Counted from the stretch's first letter, positions 16,366 through 25,609 are shown. The stretch is DNA of 64,000 bases from Candidatus Saccharimonadota bacterium (GCA_017406775.1 JAFQXV010000001.1:1-64000), one strand, 5' to 3'. Notes: generated by a model from the letters alone, not told the origin. Translations and numbers: made by a program.

Positions 16366-17091
16366 ATGGATGAAAATCAGATAATTCTTGTTGACAAACC
16401 TGCCGGCATTTCATCTTTTGGCGTGGTCGCCAAAGTTCGCGCTAACCTCCGCGAAACTTTTGGCCACAAAATTAAAGTTGGGCACACCGGCACTTTGGAT
16501 CCTTTTGCTACTGGGCTACTCATTCTTTTAACTGGTAAAAAGACCAAAAAATCTAATGAATTTTTAAAACTTGATAAAGTCTACGAAGCCGAACTTAAGC
16601 TTGGCTACACCTCCACCACCGGCGATCCCGAAGGAGAGATTCAAGAGTATCCTTATCGGGGGCTTCCGGAGGCTGCTGCCGAGGATGAGCGCCCGAGCCC
16701 CGTGAAGACGGGCGCGAGGGACGCGACCCCGATAAGGCGTACTCTTGAATCTGTCATCAACTCGTTTATAGGCGAAATAGAGCAAACTCCACCCAAGTTT
16801 TCTGCTATTAAAATTAATGGGCAAAGAGCCTACAAATTAGCCCGTGCCGGCACAGATTTTGAAATACCGAGTCGCAAAGTAACGATTTATGATATTAACA
16901 TTCTAGAATATAATTATCCAACCCTTAAAATCCGCTGCCACGTATCAAGCGGTACTTATATCCGCACGCTCGCCGAAGATATCGGCAAAAAACTCGGCAC
17001 CGGCGCTTATCTTACAACCCTTCGCCGCACCAAAATCGGAGAATACGACGTCAAAGACGCCAAGCCATTAGAAGATTTTAGCCATAATTAA
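16366..17091 (+). CDS. truB: tRNA pseudouridine-55 synthase TruB with an in-frame palindromic insert
   Basis: The start at 16366 gives 241 residues beginning MDENQIILVDKPAG. TruB makes pseudouridine 55 in the T-loop of tRNA. The catalytic motif GHTGTLDPFATGLL, the substrate motif KVYEAELKLG and GTYIRTLAEDIG are present. Residues about 91-128 (YRGLPEAAAEDERPSPVKTG and onwards) are encoded by the element at 16638-16751 and have no counterpart in the family; the chain resumes at the conserved FIGEIEQTPPKFSAIKI. The C-terminal PUA-like extension is missing, giving a short TruB. An upstream in-frame ATG at 16282 is rejected because it lies inside rpsO and before the promoter. Confidence 0.95.
   Translation: MDENQIILVDKPAGISSFGVVAKVRANLRETFGHKIKVGHTGTLDPFATGLLILLTGKKTKKSNEFLKLDKVYEAELKLGYTSTTGDPEGEIQEYPYRGLPEAAAEDERPSPVKTGARDATPIRRTLESVINSFIGEIEQTPPKFSAIKINGQRAYKLARAGTDFEIPSRKVTIYDINILEYNYPTLKIRCHVSSGTYIRTLAEDIGKKLGTGAYLTTLRRTKIGEYDVKDAKPLEDFSHN
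16638..16751 (+). repeat. In-frame palindromic element inside truB
   Basis: Outer arms GATTCAAGAGTA/TACTCTTGAATC (12 bases) and inner arms CTTATCGGGG/CCCCGATAAG (10 bases) are perfect. The 75-base core at 16657-16731 is homologous to that in lepA (12 differences, no gaps). The arms share nothing with the lepA arms beyond the CGGGG edge. Confidence 0.88.
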
Positions 17092-17098
17092 AATATGC

Positions 17099-17104
17099 TA
17101 TAAT
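17099..17104 (+). promoter_or_regulatory. -10 box, leaderless spacing
   Basis: TATAAT, then TAAGTC, then ATG at 17111. Confidence 0.7.
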
Positions 17105-17110
17105 TAAGTC

Positions 17111-17713
17111 ATGTTAATCTATAGTTCCAAACTTATGGGCACTCCAGTTCTTAGCCTCCAAACCGGCGCACCAATTGGCTACGTCGCAAAAGCCATTATT
17201 AACCCAGAAGATCTTCAAATAATCGCATTAGAATTAAATGGCCCGATTATTTCCGAATCCAACCTCCTAGACACTTCCTCTATCCGCGAGTATTCCACCT
17301 ACGGCATCGTTGTCGATTCTATTGATGAGCTAATCTCCCCAGAGGATGTCATTAAAATCTCCGAAATTATGCAGCTCAATTTTAACCTCATTAATCTTAA
17401 AGTAGAAACCAAAAAAGGTTCTAAATTGGGCCACATCATAGATTACACAATAAGTAGTGACAACCTCCTCGTCCAGCAACTTATCGTAAAACGCCCTTTA
17501 ATCAAAAGCCTAGTTGATCCAGAATTAACTATTCCTCGTGCCGAAATCATAGAAATCTCTGATTACAAAATCATCATCAAAGACGAGGTCAAAACCATCA
17601 AAGAAAAATCCACCAAGGAAGAATTTGTTCCCAACTTTGTTAATCCTTTCCGTAATCAAGAACAAGGCTTTGTACCTGCTGATACGAAAACCCCTGACGC
17701 ACAAGATAATTAA
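17111..17713 (+). CDS. PRC-barrel domain protein
   Basis: The 200 residues hold two PRC-barrel-like beta domains, at about 1-85 (KLMGTPVLSLQTGAPIGYV) and 98-165 (VETKKGSKLGHIIDYTI), followed by a flexible tail. PRC barrels occur in RimM and in stress or photosynthetic proteins and usually mediate protein or RNA contacts. Two barrels without a RimM N-terminal domain gives no specific function. Its last 74 bases overlap the convergent recX 3' end. Confidence 0.72.
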   Translation: MLIYSSKLMGTPVLSLQTGAPIGYVAKAIINPEDLQIIALELNGPIISESNLLDTSSIREYSTYGIVVDSIDELISPEDVIKISEIMQLNFNLINLKVETKKGSKLGHIIDYTISSDNLLVQQLIVKRPLIKSLVDPELTIPRAEIIEISDYKIIIKDEVKTIKEKSTKEEFVPNFVNPFRNQEQGFVPADTKTPDAQDN

Positions 17714-18425
17714 TCAACTTTTCGTCATCGTATTTATTACGTTTTTTTGCAATCATTTTTAAGATTTCTTCTTCGTCATTCCTTCCATTTAGCACCTTTT
17801 CAATTATTTCATCAGAAACGCCCTTATTCATTAGTTCCAGCTTAAGCCTTTTTCTAGAAATCCCTTTTTTTACAAAACGATTTTCTACATAATATTTTGC
17901 AAATTTTTCATCGTCCACATATCCACGCTGGACCAGTCTCTCTACAATTAGGTCAGCAAAATCATATCTGGGCTTTTTTGCGTAATGCGCTTTACGTTTC
18001 TGCAGTCTACTCGGATCCTCCCCCTTAGCTACTAAGTCAGCTATTTCGCGTTCAATTTCCCATTCCTTCTTTTTGAGATTAGCTTCATCCTTAAAAGTGC
18101 GTCTTTTCAAATAATCTCTTAACTCCCGTTCAGAACGCGGCCGCATCAATACCCATTCCAAAGCTCTCTGATATGCCTTTCCAAATTCACCCGCTTTCTT
18201 ATATTCCGCTAATTGCTCCTCAGTAATTAAAAGACCTACCTTCAACTTAAAGTCTACCACCTGCGCAATATCCAAGGAAAACGCATATTTATCGTTAACA
18301 AAAATGTTTACTCTATTTTCATTCTTTATAGCCTGTTTAATGTCTGTAATCCGGAATCCCTCATGATTAGCATCATCAATATTGCTATCCAAAATATCCG
18401 TATCGGCCAAATTATATATTTTCAT
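17640..18425 (-). CDS. recX: RecX-family regulator of RecA
   Basis: The 261 residues show RecX tandem three-helix repeats: ALEWVLMRPRSERELRDYLKR, then a charged insert (about 125-165), then DFADLIVERLVQRGYVDDEKFA and ISRKRLKLELMNKGV. RecX binds RecA filaments and inhibits recombinase and coprotease activity. It lies in a recA-nudix-recX operon and overlaps the NUDIX gene by 14 bases. The N-terminal 60 residues form a small beta-like domain seen in longer RecX proteins. Confidence 0.88.
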   Translation of the reverse strand: MKIYNLADTDILDSNIDDANHEGFRITDIKQAIKNENRVNIFVNDKYAFSLDIAQVVDFKLKVGLLITEEQLAEYKKAGEFGKAYQRALEWVLMRPRSERELRDYLKRRTFKDEANLKKKEWEIEREIADLVAKGEDPSRLQKRKAHYAKKPRYDFADLIVERLVQRGYVDDEKFAKYYVENRFVKKGISRKRLKLELMNKGVSDEIIEKVLNGRNDEEEILKMIAKKRNKYDDEKLINYLVRQGFSYQQVQSLVLDYGKD

Positions 18426-18960
18426 ATTTTTGCAAAATCTTGCTATTCCATTCTTTTAAATAATAGAAAAATATTTTATCCTCAATTAATGTCCACTTAA
18501 AATTCTCCATAAAACCATCTATTTCCGAATATTTTAACCATTTCACCTCTTCTACTTCTTCATCATCAAATTTAAAATCATCTTCCTTTCCAGTCCAATC
18601 ATAAAAGAACAAATCTACAAACACCTTCCACCTAAGATAAATCGCCGCTAGCTCCAATTTATCTGCCTCTAAGGTTGCACCGATTTCTTCTTTTGTTTCC
18701 CTAATAATTGCGTCTACCCTGTCTTCGTCTAAATTAACATGGCCACCCGCCGAAACATCCCACTTACCCGGATTAGCTTTTAACTTTCTTGAACGTCGCT
18801 GAAACAAAAATTCAACGTCCGCTCCATTATAACGATAAAGCATTACCGCCGCTCCGTTAAAACGTCTAACCTTATCCTCATCCACCAAAGCCGGCTCTAT
18901 ACCACCAATCCTTCTACCATTATAATCACATTCTTGCCAAATTTCTCCTGGATGTTCCAT
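18412..18960 (-). CDS. NUDIX hydrolase
   Basis: The 182 residues carry a NUDIX box starting at the second G of GGHVNLDED and ending RETKEEIGA; the U position after RE is T rather than a hydrophobic residue. The FNGAAVMLYRYN strand and WDVSAGGH resemble isopentenyl-diphosphate isomerase-type NUDIX proteins. Substrate unknown: a nucleoside or isoprenoid diphosphate. It starts one base after the recA stop and overlaps recX, so it belongs to the recA operon; a damaged-nucleotide-cleaning role would fit that setting but is inference. Confidence 0.85.
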   Translation of the reverse strand: MEHPGEIWQECDYNGRRIGGIEPALVDEDKVRRFNGAAVMLYRYNGADVEFLFQRRSRKLKANPGKWDVSAGGHVNLDEDRVDAIIRETKEEIGATLEADKLELAAIYLRWKVFVDLFFYDWTGKEDDFKFDDEEVEEVKWLKYSEIDGFMENFKWTLIEDKIFFYYLKEWNSKILQKYENI

Positions 18961-18961
18961 T

Positions 18962-19996
18962 CTATTCTTCTGCTTCGGCTTTTTCTCGTACTTTAGTTTC
19001 TATTTCCGCCATTAGTTCTGGCTTCTCGCGAAATAACTTCTTAACCGCCTCTCGGCCCTGACCGATAGTTTCACCGTTATATTTAATAAATGCCCCTGCT
19101 TTTTCCAAAATTCCATACTGTATGCCTAGATCAAGTACATCGCCCGGTTTAGAAATCCCCTCGTTGTACATAATATCAAATTCCGCCGTTCTAAATGGTG
19201 CCGCAATCTTATTTTTTACTACTTTCACTTTGGTGCGATTTCCAGAAATACTATCACCGTCTTTAATCTGACCAATCCGCCGAATATCCACACGTACTGA
19301 CGCATAAAATTTAAGCGCATTACCACCAGTGGTTGTTTCCGGATTGCCAAACATTACACCAATCTTCATTCTAATTTGGTTAATGAAAATCACCGTAGCA
19401 CGAGACTTGGAAATAATTCCAGTTAGTTTACGCATAGCTTGACTCATCAAACGAGCTTGAAGCCCCATTTGCGCATCGCCCATATCGCCATCAATCTCTG
19501 CCTGCGGAACCAAGGCCGCTACAGAGTCTACCACAATTAAATCTACCGCATTAGAACGTACTAATGTTTCACAAATCTCTAATGCTTGCTCACCATTATC
19601 TGGCTGGGAAATAAGTAAGTTAGCCGTATCAACACCGATTTTTTTAGCATAAGCAGGATCCAAAGCATGCTCCGCATCAATAAATGCCGCCTGTCCACCT
19701 TGTTTTTGAATTTCGGCAATCGCATGAAGCGCCAAAGTTGTTTTACCAGAAGATTCTGGACCGTAAATTTCAATGATACGTCCCTTTGGCCAACCACCGC
19801 CCAGCGCCAAATCTAAACTTAAAGAACCAGAAGGCAATAACTCAACGTCCATCTTGGGCGTATCACCCAACTTCATGATCGAGCCATCACCAAACTGTTT
19901 GGTAATCTGCGCCATTGCTAATTTTAGTGCTTCGCTTTTTCCGTCCGAAGCTGGTTTATCGTTTTTCTTTTCTGCCACCGCATCCTTTTTTGCCAT
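18962..19996 (-). CDS. recA: Recombinase RecA
   Basis: This 344-residue RecA has Walker [10 protein letters not shown], Walker [11 protein letters not shown], loop L1/L2 segments ([35 protein letters not shown]) and the C-terminal helical domain. It forms filaments on single-stranded DNA for homologous recombination and repair and, with ComEC and the pilus genes here, could serve natural transformation. The start has a Shine-Dalgarno (AAAGGAAAGG) and TATAAT boxes about 20-30 bases upstream, unlike its leaderless neighbours. No LexA-type operator was seen. Confidence 0.98.
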   Translation of the reverse strand: MAKKDAVAEKKNDKPASDGKSEALKLAMAQITKQFGDGSIMKLGDTPKMDVELLPSGSLSLDLALGGGWPKGRIIEIYGPESSGKTTLALHAIAEIQKQGGQAAFIDAEHALDPAYAKKIGVDTANLLISQPDNGEQALEICETLVRSNAVDLIVVDSVAALVPQAEIDGDMGDAQMGLQARLMSQAMRKLTGIISKSRATVIFINQIRMKIGVMFGNPETTTGGNALKFYASVRVDIRRIGQIKDGDSISGNRTKVKVVKNKIAAPFRTAEFDIMYNEGISKPGDVLDLGIQYGILEKAGAFIKYNGETIGQGREAVKKLFREKPELMAEIETKVREKAEAEE

Positions 19997-20062
19997 AATA
20001 GTATTACCTTTCCTTTACATATTATATATTATATCTTAAAATAGAAACAGAGTTGATTTTTA

Positions 20063-20124
20063 CACTAGTGTATGGTAGAATCAAATTAGGTTTTGTTAAT
20101 TACCCTTCTTACGAGGGGTAATTT
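20063..20124 (+). ncRNA. Possible very short transcript with promoter and hairpin
   Basis: TTGATT, a 17-base spacer and TAGAAT lie at about 20053-20081, and an AATTACCC/GGGGTAATT hairpin ending in T-runs follows at about 20099-20125. If used, this gives an RNA of about 40 bases antisense to the microprotein frame. Weak evidence. The rest of the 20168-20306 gap shows no gene. Confidence 0.2.
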
Positions 20125-20167
20125 TCAGTTTAATAGTAACTTTGACATTTCCTATTTTAGCCTCCAT
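20096..20167 (-). CDS. Possible 23-residue basic microprotein
   Basis: An ATG at 20167 with a near-perfect Shine-Dalgarno (AGAAAGGAGGTTTT) opens a frame of 23 residues, MEAKIGNVKVTIKLKITPRK and three more, ending at TAA. The 3' end of the frame forms a hairpin (AATTACCC with GGGGTAATT). Basic and beta-prone. Coding is supported only by the start region; it could instead be a decayed gene end. Confidence 0.35.
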   Translation of the reverse strand: MEAKIGNVKVTIKLKITPRKKGN

Positions 20168-20306
20168 AAAACCTCCTTTCTCCTAACCATTGTTTTAAAC
20201 ATTACCAACCCTATTTCTGTTGCCCTTTTATCACAAAGCTAAAAAATCCACAACCCCCTCACTATGCTTACGCTAACTTAAAATCCACCTCTACTTCTAG
20301 CTATGC

Positions 20307-20312
20307 TATAAT
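20307..20312 (+). promoter_or_regulatory. -10 box of murB, leaderless spacing
   Basis: TATAAT, then ATCAAT, then ATG at 20319. Confidence 0.72.
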
Positions 20313-20318
20313 ATCAAT

Positions 20319-21440
20319 ATGAAAGTTAACGAAAATATTTTAATTTCTAGTTTAACTACCATGCGACTTGGCGGTCCTGCCCGTTTTGTCTTAGAAGTAG
20401 AAACCCCCGAAGAAGTCGCCGACGCTTATGGTTTTGCCGAGCAATACCATTTACCAACTTTTGTACTCGGCTATGGCGCCAATACCATTGGCCACGACGA
20501 AGGTTTTAACGGCGTTATCATCATCAACCGCATGAAAGGCATCAGCATTGAAACGCCCACAAACGCACCCGAAGAAAAGTCAGATTTAGCAAGTGGTCAA
20601 AGTTCCCTTTCTGAAGGGCATAAGACTTGGGCAAGCGCCCCGGAGCGGCCCGAAGAAAGGGAACTTGACCACTCTCCAATCAAACTCAAAATCATGGGCG
20701 GCGAATACTGGGACGATGTCGTTGAATACGCCTGCAATAAAGACCTTACCGGCATAGAAGCCTTAAGCAAAATCCCTGGCCTCGCCGGCGCCGCCCCCGT
20801 CCAAAATATCGGTGCTTATGGTCAAGAAATCGCTGATACCTTAGTAGAAATTGATGTATACGATACTTTAGATCGTACTTATAAAACCCTCTCCCGTGCT
20901 GACCTTAATTTTTCTTATCGCAAAAGCATTTTAAATACCACTAGCAAAAACCGCTATTTTGTTATTTCTATCACCCTAGAGCTAAAACCCGGCGAAATGC
21001 CACGTCCGCTCTATAATTCAATCGAGCAATACATTGCTACTTTTAATATTACTGATTACAGTCCTATGAGTATCCGCAATATCGTTAGCACCATCCGCGC
21101 CAACAAGTTACCGGATCCTTTAGTTCAAGCCAGTGCTGGTTCCTTCTTTAAAAATATTTACCTAGACGAATCGGCTGCCGATGCCGCCGAAGCCAAAGGC
21201 TACCCAGTTTATCGTGGCAAAGACGGTAACAAAATCAATTCCGGCTGGTTAATCGAACAGGCCGGCCTTAAGGGCAAACTCATTCATGGCTTCCGTGTCA
21301 GTGATAAAGCCGCACTAGTTTTGATTAATGAATCAGCCAAAAGCTATCAAGACTTAGCTAACGCCCGCAATGAAATCATCGGCAAAGTTTACGATAAATA
21401 CGGTTTTTGGCTAGAACAAGAACCAGTGGAGCTACAATGA
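20319..21440 (+). CDS. murB: UDP-N-acetylenolpyruvoylglucosamine reductase MurB with palindromic insert
   Basis: The 373 residues include the FAD-binding start (NTMRLGG-like TTMRLGGPARF, LGYGANT), the GIEALSKIPGLAGAAPVQNIGAYG motif, the catalytic-loop SAGSFFKNI and the C-terminal GWLIEQAGLKG. MurB reduces enolpyruvyl-UDP-GlcNAc to UDP-MurNAc with NADPH. Residues about 92-118 (SGQSSLSEGHKTWASAPERP and onwards) interrupt the usual GISIE-to-IMGGEYWDDVV transition and come from the palindromic element at 20593-20672. The stop overlaps the folD start (ATGA). Confidence 0.95.
   Translation: MKVNENILISSLTTMRLGGPARFVLEVETPEEVADAYGFAEQYHLPTFVLGYGANTIGHDEGFNGVIIINRMKGISIETPTNAPEEKSDLASGQSSLSEGHKTWASAPERPEERELDHSPIKLKIMGGEYWDDVVEYACNKDLTGIEALSKIPGLAGAAPVQNIGAYGQEIADTLVEIDVYDTLDRTYKTLSRADLNFSYRKSILNTTSKNRYFVISITLELKPGEMPRPLYNSIEQYIATFNITDYSPMSIRNIVSTIRANKLPDPLVQASAGSFFKNIYLDESAADAAEAKGYPVYRGKDGNKINSGWLIEQAGLKGKLIHGFRVSDKAALVLINESAKSYQDLANARNEIIGKVYDKYGFWLEQEPVELQ
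20593..20672 (+). repeat. In-frame palindromic element inside murB
   Basis: Arms GTGGTCAA(A)GTTCCCTTTCT and AGAAAGGGAACTTGACCAC pair over 19 bases with one bulged A. The GC-rich centre (GAAGGGCATAAGACTTGGGC and onwards) is not clearly homologous to the lepA/truB core, but the architecture is the same. Confidence 0.75.
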
Positions 21441-22216
21441 AAATCCTAGACGGCCGCGAGCTCGCTGGTTTTATCAAAGGGCGTCAATTTCACCAAATTT
21501 CTGCCATGTCCCCAAAACCCAAACTTGTTATTTTGCGTGATAGCGATAACCCTGTCATTCTTAAATACGTTAACCTCAAAATCAAATACGGCAAAGATAT
21601 CGGTGTAGAAGTAGAAGATATTTGCGCAAATGATAATAACAAGATTCAAGAAGAAATCATTCGTGCAAATAATGATTCATTCATAAACGGCATCATAATC
21701 CAATTACCAATCACTGATAAAGAAAGAACCGACGAGCTTTGTAATCTCATCGCACCAGAAAAAGACGTTGATGGTCTCGGTAAAAATGCAAAATTCGATT
21801 CCGCTACCGCCACAGCCATTAACTGGTTACTTACTGGTTACAACATAGATTTAAATAATAAAAAAATCGCTATCGTTGGACGCGGCAAATTAGTGGGCGC
21901 TCCACTGTTTAAAATGTTTACTGATTCTGGATATAATGTTGAATTATTCCACCGTGGCTCCGACTTGACAAAACTTAAGCTTTTTGATATAATAATCACT
22001 GCCACGGGCGTTCCGGGGTTGATTTCTAGTGATTATGTCAGTCCCGGCGCCATTCTTGTAGATGCTGGCACTGCCAGCGAAAAAGGCCGCCTTAAAGGCG
22101 ACCTCGCCGACGATATCCGTACTCGCACCGACCTCACCGCCATCACCCCCACCACCGGCGGCGTCGGCCCCCTCACTATCGCTGCACTATTTGAGCACGT
22201 AATCCAAAGACAATAA
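21437..22216 (+). CDS. folD: Bifunctional methylenetetrahydrofolate dehydrogenase/cyclohydrolase FolD
   Basis: The ATG at 21437 overlaps the murB TGA and gives 259 residues (MKILDGRELA). FolD interconverts 5,10-methylene-THF, methenyl-THF and 10-formyl-THF. Motifs present: YVNLKIKYGKDIGVEV (catalytic K in the Y-x3-K region), GIIIQLPIT, PEKDVDGL, the NADP-binding VGRGKLVGAPL and TPTTGGVGPLT. It is somewhat shorter than the usual ~285 residues. Co-translated with murB. Confidence 0.94.
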   Translation: MKILDGRELAGFIKGRQFHQISAMSPKPKLVILRDSDNPVILKYVNLKIKYGKDIGVEVEDICANDNNKIQEEIIRANNDSFINGIIIQLPITDKERTDELCNLIAPEKDVDGLGKNAKFDSATATAINWLLTGYNIDLNNKKIAIVGRGKLVGAPLFKMFTDSGYNVELFHRGSDLTKLKLFDIIITATGVPGLISSDYVSPGAILVDAGTASEKGRLKGDLADDIRTRTDLTAITPTTGGVGPLTIAALFEHVIQRQ

Positions 22217-25200
22217 TCAACGGTCACCCGGTCGTCGCTTGTTCGTATTAATAGATTGCTGTTGAGAACCGCCAGCAGCAAAATTTTGAACAATATTAAC
22301 ATCCCTTGGATTATTCGCAACCCAAGCATCAACCTGAGATCCATTAGATTGAATCGTCTGCAGACCCTCCCTAGAGTGATCAACCATAAGAGTAGTCGCA
22401 TCGCTCTTAAATTGATTAGAATTACCACCTATACTACCTTGATACTGTACATTTCCGTTTCCATCCAGTATAGCTTTTCCATTCGCATCCATCTCAATGC
22501 CACCAGTAGCATTCCCACTGGCTATTGCCGAAAGCATAATTTTTTTATCCTCAGAAATATTCGGATTATTGGCCAATACTCTCTGTGCCATACCCTGAGT
22601 AAGCCTTCCAGAAGCAGCTAGCCCAGCAATACTCTCGCCGGAGAGTTTCGGTATATCCTCTGGTTTTAAATCGTCGAACCCCATGGAACGAGCAGCGTAA
22701 TCGCCATAATTCATATTCATCCTGCCACCACCACCACGCGTCATCATATAGTGACTAAGTTCGGCATCGCTTGAAAGAAAACCATTTCCATACTGCCTAA
22801 ACATTTGCCCTCTCCAGTCGGCTGCTTTATCTGTGTCATTAATCCTTATAGCACCGCTACTCTCGGCAAAGCGAATAAGTTTAGAAATATCTTTTGGCTT
22901 CATATTAGAGTTATTCATTGCCTGTATTACAGAATTCATTCTAGCTATATCGCCAGCATTTGCAGCGTTAAGAAACTCTTTTCCATAATACGCACCCTCC
23001 GTGCCACCCTTAAAGCCATTCCCCAAGGCACCTCCATATTCGGCATCTAAATCCCCGGCACTAGATATCGCACTTTGAGCCAATGCTCCAGACAGTATTG
23101 CTCCGGCAGCCTCCTGCTCTGAAATATTTTTTCTAGCTTGATTAGCGCCACGAGCAAGCGCAGTCTCATATCCAAGAGCTCTACCTACTTTCGTATTGGC
23201 TATCCTAGCCTTCATCTTCCCCACATCAGTAAGATTGCCAGATTTATCCATACCAGCTTTTATACGTTGGGCTCTCTTTGCTCCCATTTCTTGTGCATTC
23301 TTATAGGCATCCGAATCTCGTGCAGCTCCAGTAAGTGACTTCCCGATACCTTGCCCTATTCCAGATAACTTTGCCCCCATATTGCCTAGCGCAGCAAATG
23401 AATTTTTTAGCACCATTGGAATAAAGAAAATCGGCACCACGCCTACAATCATTGCCGCAAAGGCTTGCACAAACCCATCAATCCCAAATCCAGACGAAAG
23501 CAATAACTTGGAAATATAAGATCCGGCGCCCACTAAAAGTCCACAAATTGGATAAAGTAGCAATAAACCTTCGAGTATTTTTATCCAACGATCAAAAAGT
23601 GATTTTGTATTTGGCAACATATAACATACAACCGCCAAAGGAGAAATCACCACCAGCACAACAATCACTGCCTCTCTAGATACCAACAAAATAAACAAGA
23701 AGAACAATGAGACGACAACCGAAATAGCCGAAACCAAAAGCGTCAAAATCATAGCTGGGTTTGCAAGAACAGCTGCAACCCCACCTACTATCGCAAGTAC
23801 CGAAACTGCAGGTATAACAGTGTCCGTTATCGGTCCACCCTGACCATCTATATCAACTGCGGGAGCCAACCCACTCCCCAGCCCATTAAACATACCTTGG
23901 AACCCATTTCCTAGAATATTCGACAAGTCCACAAATATTAAACAAATAATATAAGACAAATTAATCAAAATCGCTGCCACTATCATTTTAGGCAATATTT
24001 TTTTAATCCCATAATTATCAATACCTACGCCAGTTATTTGTGAAATAATAACCATCAATAGTAAAATAACAAACGCTACGTTAGCTATATCCCGGAAAGT
24101 ACCCCACGCCTGTTCAACATTGCTAGTCTCTCCACTAAATAATTGAGGAGAAACCTGCAACATCGGTTCTACAAACGAATATAAATCCTCAGCCGCAGTA
24201 CTTAACCACTCTATAACTGGACACACAAACCAACCGAGCGCCCCAGCCCCCGCACACCTACCTTCTCCATCCTCCTGACCTTCAACTCCAGAATTAACCA
24301 AAGATTCAACCTCACTTAGTTCACTATCGGTATAATTTGTCGGCATCTTTTTTATTTCATTCACCAAATCATTAAGACTTAACGATTCGTATACGAAATA
24401 TCCTTTACTATCCACCCCATTAACCTTCTTGGTCTTATTGCTAGCATTACTAATTGCGCCAGCGGCTATTTTACATTTTTTTACAGCGGGAGGACTAGCA
24501 GTTTTATCTAGCCAATTTATATCGTCTCCTAGAGCCCCGTCAGAACAGTCCACGTTTACTTTATAATATGATTCCAAATAGTCCTGATACAACATCCTTT
24601 TTTCTACTCTATCAAGCCCCAAAGAAGCATTACTAGTATATGCATCGTTCCCAGATAAAAAGCGAATAGCAGTCAGTGCCGCATTACTGGCGCTATTAAA
24701 ATTAGCAGAATAATTACTCAAAGAATTCTGCGAAAAAGTACTACTGATACTATTTGAAACTAAATGCCCGTTACATGAATATTTCTTCGCGTCATTATCG
24801 TATTCACATTTCGCTACAATTTTATCCATCAACCACTGTCCATTCAAATCAGAATTGCTATTCAAGTTTTCGCAGTATTGTTTGGTTGTGGTATTTGACC
24901 CCTTAGATGTATATGTGCTTCTACCCTTGGCTTCAAGACATATCTTAGAGCCATCAATACTAAAAGCCATATATCTATTTGCCGCACCAGAAGTATTTTC
25001 CGTGCCTGCCTGGACCGTCAATTTTTCTCCATCTACACACACAGAATTTGTATCGCCCTCAACAGTCGTACTGCCATTAATACGGCTATATCTTAATCCA
25101 TAGCAATTACCATTGCCACTTTTCGTAACCTTATAACCAAAATTCTCCGCTAGATCTACTACAGCATTTGTATCACCTTTCGCCGGCATCGTTTTCCCAC

Positions 25201-25609
25201 TTGCCTGCAATATATTTTGGTTACTCCCTCCAAATGCATAAGCTCCACCGTTTATGATCTGAGCGCAGCTCAAACCGTTATCTCTAACTTTATACCTAGA
25301 CGCTTGGAAAATTTTAGAGGAGCTAATTCCGGTCACTAAAGGAACATAATTTTCACCAGAAACTTTCTTACTTAACAAAAAGCCCAGATCTCCATCGTAA
25401 TTTGCCAAAGAATCAATCTGCGAACTAACAAACCCACCATTATAGCATTTATACACACCCTGATAAACAGCTTTGTCAACAATCAGCTTCTCTACCTCAG
25501 TAACGTCTTTTGCGAAAACAGTTTCAGAGCCAAATACGATACCAAACATAAAACAAGCACCAATGATAAAAGCAAAAGCCAATCCTGCAAACCTACGAAT
25601 TCTCATCAT
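22217..25609 (-). CDS. T4SS VirB6/TrbL-like membrane protein with large exported domain
   Basis: The 1130 residues read as: signal peptide 1-34; Cys-containing extracytoplasmic domain to about 450; several TM helices from about 505 to 735 (for example NVAFVILLLMVII and MIVAAILINLSYIICLIFV); then a Gly/Ala/Met-rich soluble tail of about 390 residues. The multi-TM core resembles VirB6/TrbL channel proteins of type IV secretion systems, which line the inner-membrane pore. No other T4SS gene occurs here except possibly the preceding proline-rich protein, whose frame overlaps its start by 17 bases. The assignment rests on topology and composition, not on a diagnostic motif. Confidence 0.6.
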   Translation of the reverse strand: MMRIRRFAGLAFAFIIGACFMFGIVFGSETVFAKDVTEVEKLIVDKAVYQGVYKCYNGGFVSSQIDSLANYDGDLGFLLSKKVSGENYVPLVTGISSSKIFQASRYKVRDNGLSCAQIINGGAYAFGGSNQNILQASGKTMPAKGDTNAVVDLAENFGYKVTKSGNGNCYGLRYSRINGSTTVEGDTNSVCVDGEKLTVQAGTENTSGAANRYMAFSIDGSKICLEAKGRSTYTSKGSNTTTKQYCENLNSNSDLNGQWLMDKIVAKCEYDNDAKKYSCNGHLVSNSISSTFSQNSLSNYSANFNSASNAALTAIRFLSGNDAYTSNASLGLDRVEKRMLYQDYLESYYKVNVDCSDGALGDDINWLDKTASPPAVKKCKIAAGAISNASNKTKKVNGVDSKGYFVYESLSLNDLVNEIKKMPTNYTDSELSEVESLVNSGVEGQEDGEGRCAGAGALGWFVCPVIEWLSTAAEDLYSFVEPMLQVSPQLFSGETSNVEQAWGTFRDIANVAFVILLLMVIISQITGVGIDNYGIKKILPKMIVAAILINLSYIICLIFVDLSNILGNGFQGMFNGLGSGLAPAVDIDGQGGPITDTVIPAVSVLAIVGGVAAVLANPAMILTLLVSAISVVVSLFFLFILLVSREAVIVVLVVISPLAVVCYMLPNTKSLFDRWIKILEGLLLLYPICGLLVGAGSYISKLLLSSGFGIDGFVQAFAAMIVGVVPIFFIPMVLKNSFAALGNMGAKLSGIGQGIGKSLTGAARDSDAYKNAQEMGAKRAQRIKAGMDKSGNLTDVGKMKARIANTKVGRALGYETALARGANQARKNISEQEAAGAILSGALAQSAISSAGDLDAEYGGALGNGFKGGTEGAYYGKEFLNAANAGDIARMNSVIQAMNNSNMKPKDISKLIRFAESSGAIRINDTDKAADWRGQMFRQYGNGFLSSDAELSHYMMTRGGGGRMNMNYGDYAARSMGFDDLKPEDIPKLSGESIAGLAASGRLTQGMAQRVLANNPNISEDKKIMLSAIASGNATGGIEMDANGKAILDGNGNVQYQGSIGGNSNQFKSDATTLMVDHSREGLQTIQSNGSQVDAWVANNPRDVNIVQNFAAGGSQQQSINTNKRRPGDR

